Below are positions 42,929 to 52,113 of a DNA stretch of 64,000 nucleotides, one piece after another (the first letter of the stretch is position 1; each line of letters opens with the position of its first letter). The DNA comes from Agromyces cavernae (GTDB lineage: Bacteria; Actinomycetota; Actinomycetes; Actinomycetales; Microbacteriaceae): contig NZ_JAJNMP010000002.1 of NCBI RefSeq assembly GCF_021044935.1, forward strand, positions 62,001-126,000. The letters run 5' to 3'. Under the pieces are notes generated by a model, which saw only the letters and a program-made list of their open reading frames with translations, was not told where the DNA came from and ran no database searches. Position numbers and translations under genes: made by a program.

Positions 42929-45900
42929 GTGGCCGCCGATTCCTTCGTCCACCTGCATGTGCACAGCGAGTACTCGATGCTCGACGGCGCGGCCAGGGTG
43001 GGCGAGCTCATCCAGGCCGCGAAAGACCAGGGAATGCCCGCGGTCGCGGTCACCGACCACGGCAACGTGTTCGGCGCATACGACTTCTGGAAGCAGGCGA
43101 CCGACGCCGGCATCAAGCCGATCATCGGCACCGAGGCGTACATCACGCCCGGCACGCACCGCGGCGACAAGACCCGCGTTCGCTGGGGTTCCGGCGGCGG
43201 CGACGATGTGTCCGGCTCCGGTGCATACACCCACATGACGCTGCTGTCCGAATCGACAGCGGGCATGCACAACCTGTTCCGCCTCTCGAGCAGGGCGTCG
43301 ATCGAAGGCTATTACTTCAAGCCGCGCATGGATCGCGAGTTGCTGTCGCAATATTCCGACGGGCTGATCGCGACGACCGGATGCCCCTCGGGCGAGGTGC
43401 AGACGCGCCTGCGGCTCGGGCAGTACGACGAAGCCCTGAAAGCGGCATCCGACTACCGCGACATCTTCGGGCGCGACAACTACTTCGTCGAGATCATGGA
43501 TCACGGGCTCGGCATCGAGAAGCGCATCATGGGCGACCTGCTGCGCCTCGCGAACGAGCTCGATCTGCCGCTGGTCGCCACCAACGACCTGCACTACACG
43601 CACGCGCACGATGCCAAGAGCCACGCGGCGCTGCTGTGCGTGCAGTCGGGCTCGACGCTCGACGACCCGAACCGGTTCAAGTTCGACGCCGACGAGTTCT
43701 ACCTCAAGACCGCTGCCGAGATGCGGCACGTGTTCCGCGACCATCCTGAGGCGTGCGACAACACGCTGCTCATCGCCGAGCGGTGCGACGTCGCGTTCAA
43801 TACGAACGCCAACTACATGCCGCGGTTCCCCGTGCCCGAGGGCGAGACCGAAGACACCTGGTTCGTCAAGGAGGTCGACCGCGGCCTCGAGGTGCGCTAC
43901 CCGAACGGCGTCCCCGCCGACGTGCGCAAGCAGGCCGACTACGAGGTCGGCGTCATCCTGCAGATGGGGTTCCCGGGCTACTTCCTCGTGGTCGCCGACT
44001 TCATCAACTGGTCGAAGAACAACGGCATCCGGGTCGGCCCCGGCCGTGGCTCCGGCGCCGGCTCGATGGCCGCCTATGCGATGCGCATCACCGACCTCGA
44101 CCCGCTGCAGCACGGGCTCATCTTCGAGCGCTTCCTGAACCCCGACCGCGTGTCGATGCCCGACTTCGACGTCGACTTCGACGAGCGTCGTCGCGGCGAG
44201 GTCATCAAGTACGTCACCGACAAGTACGGCGACGAGCGCGTCGCCCAGATCGTGACCTACGGCACGATCAAGGCCAAGCAGGCGCTGAAGGATTCGGGTC
44301 GCGTGCTCGGGTTCCCGTTCTCGATGGGCGAGAAGCTGACGAAGGCGATGCCGCCGGCCGTCATGGGAAAAGACATCCCGCTGACCGGGATCCTCGACAA
44401 GAACCATCCGCGCTTCAAAGAGGCCGGCGACATCCGTGCCCTCATCGAGACCGACGCCGAGGCGAAGACGGTCTTCGAGACCGCGCTGGGCCTCGAGAAC
44501 CTGAAGCGCCAGTGGGGCGTCCACGCCGCGGGCGTCATCATGTCGAGCGACCCGCTCCTCGACATCATCCCGATCATGAAGCGCGAACAAGACGGACAGA
44601 TCGTCACGCAGTTCGACTATCCCGCCTGCGAGTCGCTCGGGCTCATCAAGATGGACTTCCTCGGGCTCCGCAACCTCACGATCATCGACGATGCGCTCGA
44701 CAACATCGAGGCCAACCGCGGGTTCCGGCCCGTGCTCGAAGACCTCGACCTCGACGACGCCGAGGCCTACGCGCTGCTGTCGCGCGGCGACACGCTCGGT
44801 GTCTTCCAGCTCGACGGCGGGCCGATGCGATCGCTCCTGCGGCTCATGAAGCCCGACAACTTCGAGGACATCTCGGCTGTCATCGCGCTGTACCGCCCGG
44901 GCCCCATGGGCGCGAACTCGCACACGAACTACGCGCTGCGCAAGAATCGGCTGCAGGAGATCACGCCCATCCACGCCGAGTTCGAGGAGTCGCTGAAGGA
45001 CATCCTCGACACCAGCTACGGCCTGATCATCTATCAGGAGCAGGTCATGGCGATCGCCCAGCGCGTCGCGGGCTTCTCACTCGGTCAGGCCGACATCCTG
45101 CGCCGCGCGATGGGCAAGAAGAAGAAGTCCGAACTCGACAAGCAGTACGAGGGGTTCTCGGGCGGCATGAAGGCCAACGGGTATTCGGATGCTGCGATCG
45201 AGAAGCTCTGGGAGATCCTGCTTCCGTTCTCCGACTACGCGTTCAACAAGGCGCACTCGGCCGCATACGGCGTGCTCAGCTACTGGACGGCATACCTCAA
45301 GGCGCACTTCCCGGCCGAGTACATGGCCGCACTGCTCACGTCGGTCGGTGATGCCCGCGACAAGCTCGCGCTCTATCTCAACGAGTGCCGCCGCATGGGC
45401 ATCAAGGTGCTGCCGCCCGACGTGAACGAGTCGATCGGTTTCTTCGCGGCCGTCGGTGACGACATCCGGTTCGGCCTCGGCGCCGTGCGCAACGTCGGGT
45501 TCAACGTCGTCGACGCGATACGTGCGGCCCGCGAAGAGAAGGGTCGCTTCGAGTCCTTCCACGACTTCCTGAAGAAGTCGCCGCTGCAGGTCGCGAACAA
45601 GCGCACCGTCGAGTCGCTCATCAAGGCCGGGGCGTTCGACTCGCTCGGAGCCACCCGCCGCGCGCTCGTCGAGATCCATGAGGGTGCCGTCGAGTCCGCC
45701 GTCGGTGAGAAGCGCGTGGAGGCGACCGGGCAGGCGGGCTTCGACTTCGACTCGCTGCTCGCCGAGGTCGACGCGCACCCGGTGTCGCTCGTGCCCGACC
45801 GACCAGAGTGGTCGAAGCGCGACAAGCTCGCCTTCGAGCGCGAGATGCTCGGGCTCTACGTCTCCGACCATCCGCTCGCCGGACTCGAGGTGCCGCTCGC

Positions 45901-46444
45901 GAAGCACGCCTCGACGACGATCACCGACCTCATGGGCTCCGATGCGACACAAGACGGCGACACGGTGACGATCGCGGGGCTCGTCACGAGCGTGCAGCAC
46001 CGCATCGCGAAGGCCTCGGGCAACCAGTACGGCATGATCCAGGTCGAGGACTTCTCCGGCGAGATCACCGTCATGTTCATGGGCAAGGCGTACCAGGAAT
46101 TCGCCCCCGGGCTGCAGGCCGACTCGATCGCGGTCGTCCGCGGACGTGTGAGCATGCGCGACGACGGCATGAATCTGCACGCGTTCAGCGTGTTCACGCC
46201 CGAGCTGGGGCAGGGCGATGAGTCGGGTCCGGTCGTCATCTCGCTGCCCGACACTCGTGCGACAACCGACACCATCACCGCGCTCAGCGACGTGCTGATC
46301 CGTCACGCCGGCGACACCGAGGTCCGGCTCCGGCTCATCCGCGGGCGCACGGCGCGCGTGTTCGAGTTGCCGTACCCGGTGCGCGTCACTGCCGACTTCT
46401 ACGGTGAGTTGAAGAGCCTGCTCGGGCCGAACTGCCTCGTGTGA
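42929..46444 (+). CDS. dnaE: DNA polymerase III alpha subunit
   Basis: 1171 residues from GTG 42929, with TGAGGAG 4 nt before it; GTG 42917 is in frame but has no ribosome site. The N-terminal PHP domain keeps its metal-binding text FVHLHVHSEYSMLDG and VTDHGN, so PHP-type proofreading may be active, as shown for mycobacterial DnaE1. The polymerase active site is PDFDVDFDERRRGEV, with Asp 412 and Asp 414 the expected metal ligands. KKSELDKQYEGF, SAAYGVLSYWTAYLKAHFP and a C-terminal OB-fold (VTIAGLVTSVQHR) follow. This is the replicative DnaE1 type by length. Confidence 0.97.
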   Translation: MAADSFVHLHVHSEYSMLDGAARVGELIQAAKDQGMPAVAVTDHGNVFGAYDFWKQATDAGIKPIIGTEAYITPGTHRGDKTRVRWGSGGGDDVSGSGAYTHMTLLSESTAGMHNLFRLSSRASIEGYYFKPRMDRELLSQYSDGLIATTGCPSGEVQTRLRLGQYDEALKAASDYRDIFGRDNYFVEIMDHGLGIEKRIMGDLLRLANELDLPLVATNDLHYTHAHDAKSHAALLCVQSGSTLDDPNRFKFDADEFYLKTAAEMRHVFRDHPEACDNTLLIAERCDVAFNTNANYMPRFPVPEGETEDTWFVKEVDRGLEVRYPNGVPADVRKQADYEVGVILQMGFPGYFLVVADFINWSKNNGIRVGPGRGSGAGSMAAYAMRITDLDPLQHGLIFERFLNPDRVSMPDFDVDFDERRRGEVIKYVTDKYGDERVAQIVTYGTIKAKQALKDSGRVLGFPFSMGEKLTKAMPPAVMGKDIPLTGILDKNHPRFKEAGDIRALIETDAEAKTVFETALGLENLKRQWGVHAAGVIMSSDPLLDIIPIMKREQDGQIVTQFDYPACESLGLIKMDFLGLRNLTIIDDALDNIEANRGFRPVLEDLDLDDAEAYALLSRGDTLGVFQLDGGPMRSLLRLMKPDNFEDISAVIALYRPGPMGANSHTNYALRKNRLQEITPIHAEFEESLKDILDTSYGLIIYQEQVMAIAQRVAGFSLGQADILRRAMGKKKKSELDKQYEGFSGGMKANGYSDAAIEKLWEILLPFSDYAFNKAHSAAYGVLSYWTAYLKAHFPAEYMAALLTSVGDARDKLALYLNECRRMGIKVLPPDVNESIGFFAAVGDDIRFGLGAVRNVGFNVVDAIRAAREEKGRFESFHDFLKKSPLQVANKRTVESLIKAGAFDSLGATRRALVEIHEGAVESAVGEKRVEATGQAGFDFDSLLAEVDAHPVSLVPDRPEWSKRDKLAFEREMLGLYVSDHPLAGLEVPLAKHASTTITDLMGSDATQDGDTVTIAGLVTSVQHRIAKASGNQYGMIQVEDFSGEITVMFMGKAYQEFAPGLQADSIAVVRGRVSMRDDGMNLHAFSVFTPELGQGDESGPVVISLPDTRATTDTITALSDVLIRHAGDTEVRLRLIRGRTARVFELPYPVRVTADFYGELKSLLGPNCLV

Positions 46445-46476
46445 CGTGCCCGAGCGCGTGGCGCCGGGCCGATCGA

Positions 46477-46482
46477 TAGGCT
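46477..46482 (+). promoter_or_regulatory. -10 box (TAGGCT) for hisD
   Basis: TAGGCT ends 9 nt before ATG 46492; the leader is at most a few nucleotides long. No ribosome site is evident, consistent with leaderless translation. Confidence 0.55.
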
Positions 46483-46491
46483 GGAGCGGTC

Positions 46492-47802
46492 ATGCTGAGA
46501 ACGATCGACCTGCGCGCAACCCGTCCATCGCCGAGCGAGCTGCTCGCCCTCGTGCCGCGCGCCGCGACCGATGTCTCGGCGGCGCTCGAGCCCGCACGCG
46601 GGTTGATCGAGGCGGTGCGCGAGCACGGCGAGGCCGCGCTCATCGAGCAGGCTGAGCGACTCGACAGGGTGCGCCCGCCGCACCTTCGGGTGCCCGCCGA
46701 CGAGCTCGAGCGTGCGCGCGATGAGCTCGCCCCCGCGATCCGCGACGCGATCGAGCGCACCATCGAACGGGTTCGCGCGGCGAGTTCCGCGCAGGTCCCC
46801 GCCCCCGAGCGCACCGTGCTCGGCGACGGTGCCGTCATCGAACAGCGCTGGACGCCCGTCGGCCGCGTGGGCCTCTACGTGCCGGGCGGCAAGGCCGTCT
46901 ACCCGTCGAGCGTCGTGATGAACGTCGTCCCGGCCCAGGTCGCCGGCGTACGGTCGATCGCGCTCGCCTCGCCGCCGCAGGCGGCGTTCGGGGGGCGAGT
47001 GCACCCCACCGTCGCGGGTGTCGCCGCGCTCCTCGGCATCACCGAGGTGTACGCCATGGGCGGTGCCGGAGCGATCGGCGCCTTCGCATACGGCGTACCG
47101 AGCCTCGGGCTCGATCCCGTGCAGCGGGTCACCGGCCCGGGCAACGTCTACGTGGCCGCGGCCAAGCGGCTCGTGCAGGGCGTGACCGGCATCGACGCCG
47201 AGGCCGGACCCACCGACATCCTCGTCATCGCCGATGATTCGGCAGACGCCGATTTCGTCGCCGCCGACCTCGTGAGCCAGGCCGAGCACGACGAGCTCGC
47301 GGCAGCCGTGCTCGTCACCGACTCGCCGGCGTTCGCTGCTCGCGTCATCGAGCGACTCGAGGTTCGAGTGGCCGCAACGAAGCACTCGGCTCGTGTGCGC
47401 ACGTCCGTCGAGGGCGTGCAGTCGGCGGTCGTGCTCGTCGACGATCTCGAGCAGGCTGCCGACTTCGCCAACGCCTTCGGCCCCGAGCACCTCGAGATCC
47501 AGGTGCTCGACACCGAGGCGGTGCTCGCCCGCATCGACAACGCCGGCGCCATCTTCGTCGGGCCGTACTCGCCGGTGAGCCTCGGCGACTACGCCGCCGG
47601 CTCGAACCACGTGCTGCCCACGGGCGGGCAGGCCCGCTACGCAGCCGGGCTCTCGGCGGCCACCTTCCTGCGCCCGCAGCAGGTCGTGCGCTATGACGAG
47701 GCGGCGTTGCGCGAGGTCGCGCCGGTGATCGCCGCGCTCTCGGCCGAGGAAGACCTGCCCGCCCACGGCGAAGCGGTCAGGTCGCGGTTCGACCGCGCCT
47801 GA
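46492..47802 (+). CDS. hisD: Histidinol dehydrogenase
   Basis: 436 residues from ATG 46492. It carries out the last two oxidations of histidine synthesis with NAD and zinc. Signatures: GRVGLYVPGGKAVYPSSVVM, VTGPGNVYVAAAKRLV, DAEAGPTDILVIADDSAD, VSQAEHDELAAAVLVT, FGPEHLEIQVLD (catalytic Glu-His pair) and DYAAGSNHVLPTGGQARYAAGLS. The rest of the histidine operon is not in this window, which ends the his connection with nrdR; hisD appears to be transcribed on its own or first of a short unit. Confidence 0.96.
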   Translation: MLRTIDLRATRPSPSELLALVPRAATDVSAALEPARGLIEAVREHGEAALIEQAERLDRVRPPHLRVPADELERARDELAPAIRDAIERTIERVRAASSAQVPAPERTVLGDGAVIEQRWTPVGRVGLYVPGGKAVYPSSVVMNVVPAQVAGVRSIALASPPQAAFGGRVHPTVAGVAALLGITEVYAMGGAGAIGAFAYGVPSLGLDPVQRVTGPGNVYVAAAKRLVQGVTGIDAEAGPTDILVIADDSADADFVAADLVSQAEHDELAAAVLVTDSPAFAARVIERLEVRVAATKHSARVRTSVEGVQSAVVLVDDLEQAADFANAFGPEHLEIQVLDTEAVLARIDNAGAIFVGPYSPVSLGDYAAGSNHVLPTGGQARYAAGLSAATFLRPQQVVRYDEAALREVAPVIAALSAEEDLPAHGEAVRSRFDRA

Positions 47803-47813
47803 CCGCCCGCCAC

Positions 47814-47819
47814 TAGGCT
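47814..47819 (+). promoter_or_regulatory. -10 box (TAGGCT) for nrdR
   Basis: TAGGCT lies 10 nt before ATG 47830; no ribosome site of standard spacing is seen. Confidence 0.5.
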
Positions 47820-47829
47820 TGGGGGCACC

Positions 47830-48303
47830 ATGTACTGCCCGTTCTGCCGCCACCCGGATTCCCGTGTCATCGACTCCCGTACGAGCGACGACGGGCTCTC
47901 GATCCGGCGACGTCGACAGTGCCCCGAGTGCGGCCGGCGGTTCTCGACGACCGAGACGGCGAGTCTCGCGGTCATCAAGCGCAGCGGCGTCATCGAGCCG
48001 TTCAGCCGCGAGAAGGTCGTGCTGGGCGTGAAGAAGGCCTGCCAGGGCCGCCCGGTCACCGATTCCGACCTCGCGGTGCTCGCCCAGAAGGTCGAAGAGA
48101 CCATCAGGTCGACGGGTGCCTCGCAGATCGAGGCGAACGACATCGGGCTGGCGATCCTCCCACCGCTGCGCGAGCTCGACGAGGTCGCGTACCTGCGGTT
48201 CGCGAGCGTGTACCAGGCCTTCGATTCGCTCGACGACTTCGAGGGCGCGATCGAGCAGCTGCGCGCCGAGCATGGCCGGCTTCCCGCGCGGCCCGTCGAG
48301 TGA
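47830..48303 (+). CDS. nrdR: Transcriptional repressor NrdR
   Basis: 157 residues from ATG 47830. A zinc ribbon at the N-terminus ([17 protein letters not shown] with the second Cys pair in [10 protein letters not shown]) is followed by an ATP-cone ([20 protein letters not shown] to [17 protein letters not shown]). NrdR senses ATP and dATP and represses ribonucleotide reductase operons by binding NrdR boxes. No nrd genes are in the window. Length and order of domains are standard. Confidence 0.97.
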   Translation: MYCPFCRHPDSRVIDSRTSDDGLSIRRRRQCPECGRRFSTTETASLAVIKRSGVIEPFSREKVVLGVKKACQGRPVTDSDLAVLAQKVEETIRSTGASQIEANDIGLAILPPLRELDEVAYLRFASVYQAFDSLDDFEGAIEQLRAEHGRLPARPVE

Positions 48304-48330
48304 GCGACGCGTCAGCCCCGACGGCTCCGA

Positions 48331-48336
48331 TAACCT
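48331..48336 (+). promoter_or_regulatory. -10 box (TAACCT) for pyrD
   Basis: TAACCT ends 9 nt before ATG 48346, suggesting a very short or absent leader. Confidence 0.4.
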
Positions 48337-48345
48337 GAGTCCGGC

Positions 48346-49398
48346 ATGTACCGACTCCTCTTCTCCGCGTTCCTGTCCCGAATGGACCCCGAAGCGGCCC
48401 ACCACCTCGCGTTCCGATTCATCCGTGCCCTCCCGACGCTCGGCATCGGCAGGCTCGTCGAGCGATTCACGGGCCCCGATCCCTCGCAGGCGGTCGAGAC
48501 CCTGGGCCTCACGTTCCCGTCGCCGTTCGGCGTCGCCGCCGGCTTCGACAAAGACGGCTACGCCGTGCGGGGCCTCGGCAACCTCGGCTTCGGCCACGTC
48601 GAGGTCGGAACCCTGACCGCGATCGCGCAGCCCGGCAACCCGGCGCCGAGGCTGTTCCGCCTGGTCGGCGATCGAGCACTCATCAATCGCATGGGCTTCA
48701 ACAACGGCGGTGCGGATGCCGCTGCCGGGCGTCTTTCGCGGCTCGCGCGCCGCACGCATCGGCCGGTGCTCGGCATCAACATCGGCAAGAGCCGCGTGAC
48801 CGCGGTCGACGACGCCGTCGCCGACTACGAGCGCAGCGCACGCCTGCTCGCGCCGTACGCCGACTACCTCGTGGTGAACGTGAGCTCCCCGAACACGCCC
48901 GGGTTGCGCGGCCTTCAAGAGCTCGACGCGCTCGCCCCGCTGCTCGAGGCCGTGCGTGCGGTGGCGGGCACGACACCGCTGCTCGTGAAGATCGCGCCCG
49001 ACCTCGACGACGCCGAGGTCGTGCGGATCTGCGAGCTCGTGGTGCGGCTCGGGCTCGACGGCATCATCGCGACGAACACGACGATCTCGCGCGAGGGGCT
49101 CCGTGAAGCGGCATCCATCGTCGCGGGCATCGGCGCAGGAGGGCTCTCGGGAGCGCCGCTCGCGGAGCGATCGCTCGACGTGCTCCGCATCGTGCGCGCC
49201 AACGTGCCGGCAGAGCTCTGCGTGATCTCGGTCGGCGGCATCGAGACCGCGGCCGACGTGCAGGAGCGGCTCGACGCGGGCGCCACCCTCGTGCAGGGCT
49301 ACACCGCCTTCATCTACCGCGGCCCGCTGTGGGCGCGGCACATCAACCGGGGGCTGCGCCGGCTTCGGAGTCAGAGCACTTCGGCCTCGGCGAGCTGA
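48346..49398 (+). CDS. pyrD: Dihydroorotate dehydrogenase (quinone), class 2
   Basis: 350 residues from ATG 48346. FMN enzyme of pyrimidine synthesis that passes electrons to the quinone pool. The N-terminal helical membrane-contact region (FSAFLSRMDPEAAHHLAFR) marks class 2. Further text: SPFGVAAGFDKDG, VEVGTLTAIAQPGNPAPRLF, INRMGFNNGG, YLVVNVSSPNTPGLRGLQ (catalytic Ser), and TLVQGYTAFIYRGP. The 3' end overlaps the convergent App1-type gene by 28 bp. It links respiration to nucleotide synthesis, like the cyd genes further on, but they are not in one operon. Confidence 0.96.
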   Translation: MYRLLFSAFLSRMDPEAAHHLAFRFIRALPTLGIGRLVERFTGPDPSQAVETLGLTFPSPFGVAAGFDKDGYAVRGLGNLGFGHVEVGTLTAIAQPGNPAPRLFRLVGDRALINRMGFNNGGADAAAGRLSRLARRTHRPVLGINIGKSRVTAVDDAVADYERSARLLAPYADYLVVNVSSPNTPGLRGLQELDALAPLLEAVRAVAGTTPLLVKIAPDLDDAEVVRICELVVRLGLDGIIATNTTISREGLREAASIVAGIGAGGLSGAPLAERSLDVLRIVRANVPAELCVISVGGIETAADVQERLDAGATLVQGYTAFIYRGPLWARHINRGLRRLRSQSTSASAS

Positions 49399-50429
49399 TC
49401 GGCGATCCGCGAACCGTCGCTCGCCGACACCCACGGCACGTCGGCACCGTGCTGTTCCGCCTTCGTGCGCCCGCCGGCGAGCACCGCCTCACCCGTCGAG
49501 AGCCGCCGGATCGCGACCGCCGCGACCCGATCGGGATGCTCGGCGGCGAAGCGCGCATACAGTTCCTCATCGTGCTGCCCGTCGTCGCCGATGAGCAGCC
49601 ACCGCATGCCGGGGAACTCGAGGGCGAGCCGACGGAGGTTCTCCTCCTTGTGCGCACGACCGCTGCGGAACCATCGGTCGTGCGTGGGGCCCCAGTCGGT
49701 GAGGAGCAGCGGACCCGCCGGGTAGAGGTTGCGCGAGAGGAACCGCGTGAGCGTCGGCGCGACGTTCCACGCGCCCGTCGAGAGGTAGATCACCGGCGAG
49801 CCGGGATGTGCGCGGGCGAGTCGCTCGAAGAGCACGGCCATCCCGGGGGTTGGGATGCGGGCGTGCTCGTCGAGCACGAAGGTGTTCCAGAAGGCCAGCA
49901 GGGGTCGCGGCAGCGCGGTCACCATGACGGTGTCGTCGACGTCGGAGATGATGCCGAAGTCGACGTCGGGTCCGACGATGCGGATCGGGGCACCGGCGAC
50001 CTGCGAACCCTCGGTGTGGAGCCGGGCCTCGTGCCAACCCGGGGTGAGCGCCACGGGAATGCGGGTGTCGACGACGCCCCCGCGATCGGCGAGCACCTCG
50101 ATGCGTTCACCGCCGATCTCTATGACCACGGGCACGTCCCCGACCGGAACGCTCGTGAAGCTGCGCCAGCCGCGGATGCCCTGTTCGCCGCGTCGCCGAC
50201 GGCGGTTCGACCGCTCGTCGGGCGCCACGGGGCGGCTCAGCAGCACCCGGCAGAAGACGCGCACCCACTCGGTCGACCCGTATCCCGTGTACGGAACGAC
50301 GGTCGGGACGTGACCGCGCCGACGTGCCCAGCGTTCCCTGATGTCGTGGATCCAGTCTTCGATGCGCGCAGCACGGTGACGTACCTGGGGCTCGGGGGAT
50401 CCGGTCGGGTTCGGGGTGCTCGCCGGCAT
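49371..50429 (-). CDS. App1-like phosphatase (DUF2183)
   Basis: 352 residues, minus strand. An N-terminal beta-rich region is followed by a HAD-like domain with the DxDxT-type motif GIISDVDDTVMVTALP (nucleophile Asp in DVDDT), then VIYLSTGAWNVAPTL and LLIGDDGQHDEELY. In yeast App1 this domain has Mg-dependent phosphatidate phosphatase activity, so a role in lipid turnover is possible; bacterial members are untested to my knowledge. The function in this organism is inferred from the family. It overlaps the pyrD end by 28 bp, tail to tail. Confidence 0.85.
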   Translation of the reverse strand: MPASTPNPTGSPEPQVRHRAARIEDWIHDIRERWARRRGHVPTVVPYTGYGSTEWVRVFCRVLLSRPVAPDERSNRRRRRGEQGIRGWRSFTSVPVGDVPVVIEIGGERIEVLADRGGVVDTRIPVALTPGWHEARLHTEGSQVAGAPIRIVGPDVDFGIISDVDDTVMVTALPRPLLAFWNTFVLDEHARIPTPGMAVLFERLARAHPGSPVIYLSTGAWNVAPTLTRFLSRNLYPAGPLLLTDWGPTHDRWFRSGRAHKEENLRRLALEFPGMRWLLIGDDGQHDEELYARFAAEHPDRVAAVAIRRLSTGEAVLAGGRTKAEQHGADVPWVSASDGSRIADQLAEAEVL

Positions 50430-50512
50430 CCACTCAGTCTGTCATGAGGGCGTGTCGGGTCGCGAAACCGCCGATGACCGCGCGTGTGTTCGGAGCCCTC
50501 GGCGCCTCCGAG

Positions 50513-50518
50513 TAGGAT
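50513..50518 (+). promoter_or_regulatory. -10 box (TAGGAT) for the TetR gene
   Basis: TAGGAT lies 23 nt before GTG 50542. The leader includes a strong ribosome site GAGGAGG at 50532-50538. Confidence 0.5.
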
Positions 50519-50541
50519 GAAGCCACAACTGAGGAGGTTTC

Positions 50542-51204
50542 GTGTCCAACGTCGACCTGATCCTTGGGGCCGATCCTGGCCGCAAGCGGGCTGTCCGAAC
50601 CGAGCCGACCCAGCGACGCAGCAGTCAGCGGCTCGACGCGCTGCTCGACGCTGCGGCCGAGATCGTCGACGAGTACACGTTCGAGCGGCTGACGACGCAG
50701 ATGGTCGCTGAGCGTGCAGGAGCGTCGATCGGCACCGTCTACCGGTACTTTCCCGACCGCGTGGCGGTGCTGCACGCCCTGCGCGAGCGCTCGGTGCGCA
50801 GGTTCCGCGAACGCGTCGCCGACGAGCTCGAACGCGCCGATCTCGAGACGTGGTGGTCGGTCATCGATGTCTCGATCGAGGTGAGCGCCGAGATGTACCG
50901 CGATGAACCGGGCTTCAGCGTCGTGCACGCCGCCCAGCGCGAGCTCGCCGAGGACGACATCGAACCCGAGTTGGCGCACCGCATGGCCCGCCTGATCGAA
51001 GCGGAGTTCGGCGGTGACGTCGACCAGGCCGAACTGCGGTTCAGGCTCGGCGTCGCAATGGAGTTCGGGGGCGCCTTGATCAATCGGGCATTCGAGCGCG
51101 ACGGGTCGGGCGACGAGCGCTACATCGAAGAGGCCCGCCGCCTCGTGCACGACTACCTCGCCGAGCACCTCGGCGAGGCGCGCGCCGAGCACCACGCGGC
51201 CTGA
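50542..51204 (+). CDS. TetR-family regulator
   Basis: 220 residues from GTG 50542. The N-terminal helix-turn-helix domain reads RLDALLDAAAEIVDEYTFER, then TTQMVAERAGASIGTVYRYF, where the last part is the recognition helix of TetR proteins. The C-terminal ligand domain is of the common TetR-C type and contains EMYRDEPGFSVVHAA. It stands 96 bp upstream of the osmoprotectant transporter, in the same direction, and may control it; the ligand is unknown. No clear inverted repeat was seen in that gap. Confidence 0.88.
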   Translation: MSNVDLILGADPGRKRAVRTEPTQRRSSQRLDALLDAAAEIVDEYTFERLTTQMVAERAGASIGTVYRYFPDRVAVLHALRERSVRRFRERVADELERADLETWWSVIDVSIEVSAEMYRDEPGFSVVHAAQRELAEDDIEPELAHRMARLIEAEFGGDVDQAELRFRLGVAMEFGGALINRAFERDGSGDERYIEEARRLVHDYLAEHLGEARAEHHAA

Positions 51205-51300
51205 CGACGCGCCGCCCTTCGTGCGTTGCCTCGGCGCGCGAATGGTGTTTGGCTGGAATCCGCCGTTCGAGCGAACGTCGACGACGTGGATTGAGGCAGC

Positions 51301-52113
51301 ATGATCGAGTTCCGAGGCGTGTCCAAGAGGTTCCCCGACGGCACGCTCGCCGTGGCCGACGTCGACATCGTCATCCCGCCTCGCAAGACGACGGTGCTCG
51401 TGGGCTCGTCGGGCTCGGGCAAGACCACGCTGCTCCGCATGATCAACCGCATGGTCGACCCGACGTCGGGACATGTGCTGATCGACGGCACCGACGTCGC
51501 GACCCGCGAACCGGTCGCGCTTCGTCGCAGCATCGGCTACGTGATGCAGAACTCGGGACTCCTGCCGCACCGCACCGTGATCGACAACGTCGCGACCGTG
51601 CCGCTGCTGCGCGGCGAGCGCAGGCGCGACGCACATGCCCGTGCCCTCGAGCTGCTCGACACCGTCGGCCTCGACCGATCGCTCGCCGATCGATACCCGA
51701 GCCAACTCTCAGGGGGGCAGCAGCAGCGTGTGGGTGTCGCGCGAGGTCTCGCGGTCGATCCGAACATCCTGCTCATGGACGAACCCTTCGGCGCCGTCGA
51801 CCCGATCGTGCGCGCCGAGCTGCAACAGGAGCTGCTGCGATTGCAGGGCGAGCTCGGCAAGACGGTGGTCTTCGTCACGCACGACATCGACGAGGCGTTC
51901 CTGCTCGGCGACCAGGTCGTGATCATGCGGCACGGCGGCAAGATCTCCCAGGCCGCCTCGCCGACCGAGATCCTCGCGAACCCAGCCGATGACTTCGTCG
52001 CCGAGTTCGTCGGCGCCGACCGCGGCAAGCGTGCGCTCCACGTGACCGAGGTCGGGGGTCGGCGGGTCGTGTTCGACGGCGATGGCCGTGCAGCGGGAGT
52101 GCTCGCCTCGTGA
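51301..52113 (+). CDS. opuCA: OpuC-type osmoprotectant ABC transporter, ATP-binding subunit
   Basis: 270 residues from ATG 51301. ABC ATPase with Walker A GSSGSGKTTLLRMINRM, Q-loop VMQNSGLLPHRT, signature LSGGQQQRVGVARGL, Walker B ILLMDEPFGAVDP and switch His VFVTHDIDEAF. The NRMVDP text and the FVGADRG end are typical of the glycine betaine/carnitine/choline (OpuC, ProV-like) group. No CBS domain is seen at the C-terminus, unlike Bacillus OpuCA. The stop overlaps the next start by 4 nt (GTGA). Confidence 0.94.
   Translation: MIEFRGVSKRFPDGTLAVADVDIVIPPRKTTVLVGSSGSGKTTLLRMINRMVDPTSGHVLIDGTDVATREPVALRRSIGYVMQNSGLLPHRTVIDNVATVPLLRGERRRDAHARALELLDTVGLDRSLADRYPSQLSGGQQQRVGVARGLAVDPNILLMDEPFGAVDPIVRAELQQELLRLQGELGKTVVFVTHDIDEAFLLGDQVVIMRHGGKISQAASPTEILANPADDFVAEFVGADRGKRALHVTEVGGRRVVFDGDGRAAGVLAS

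Noticed and set aside
46399-49434. Minus-strand open frame of about 1000 codons across hisD, nrdR and pyrD
   Set aside because: Shadow of the true genes with no recognisable domain and no ribosome site.
50430-51300. Beta-lactam or drug-efflux role for the TetR gene
   Set aside because: Its downstream neighbour is an osmoprotectant transporter and nothing in the sequence points to a drug pump.
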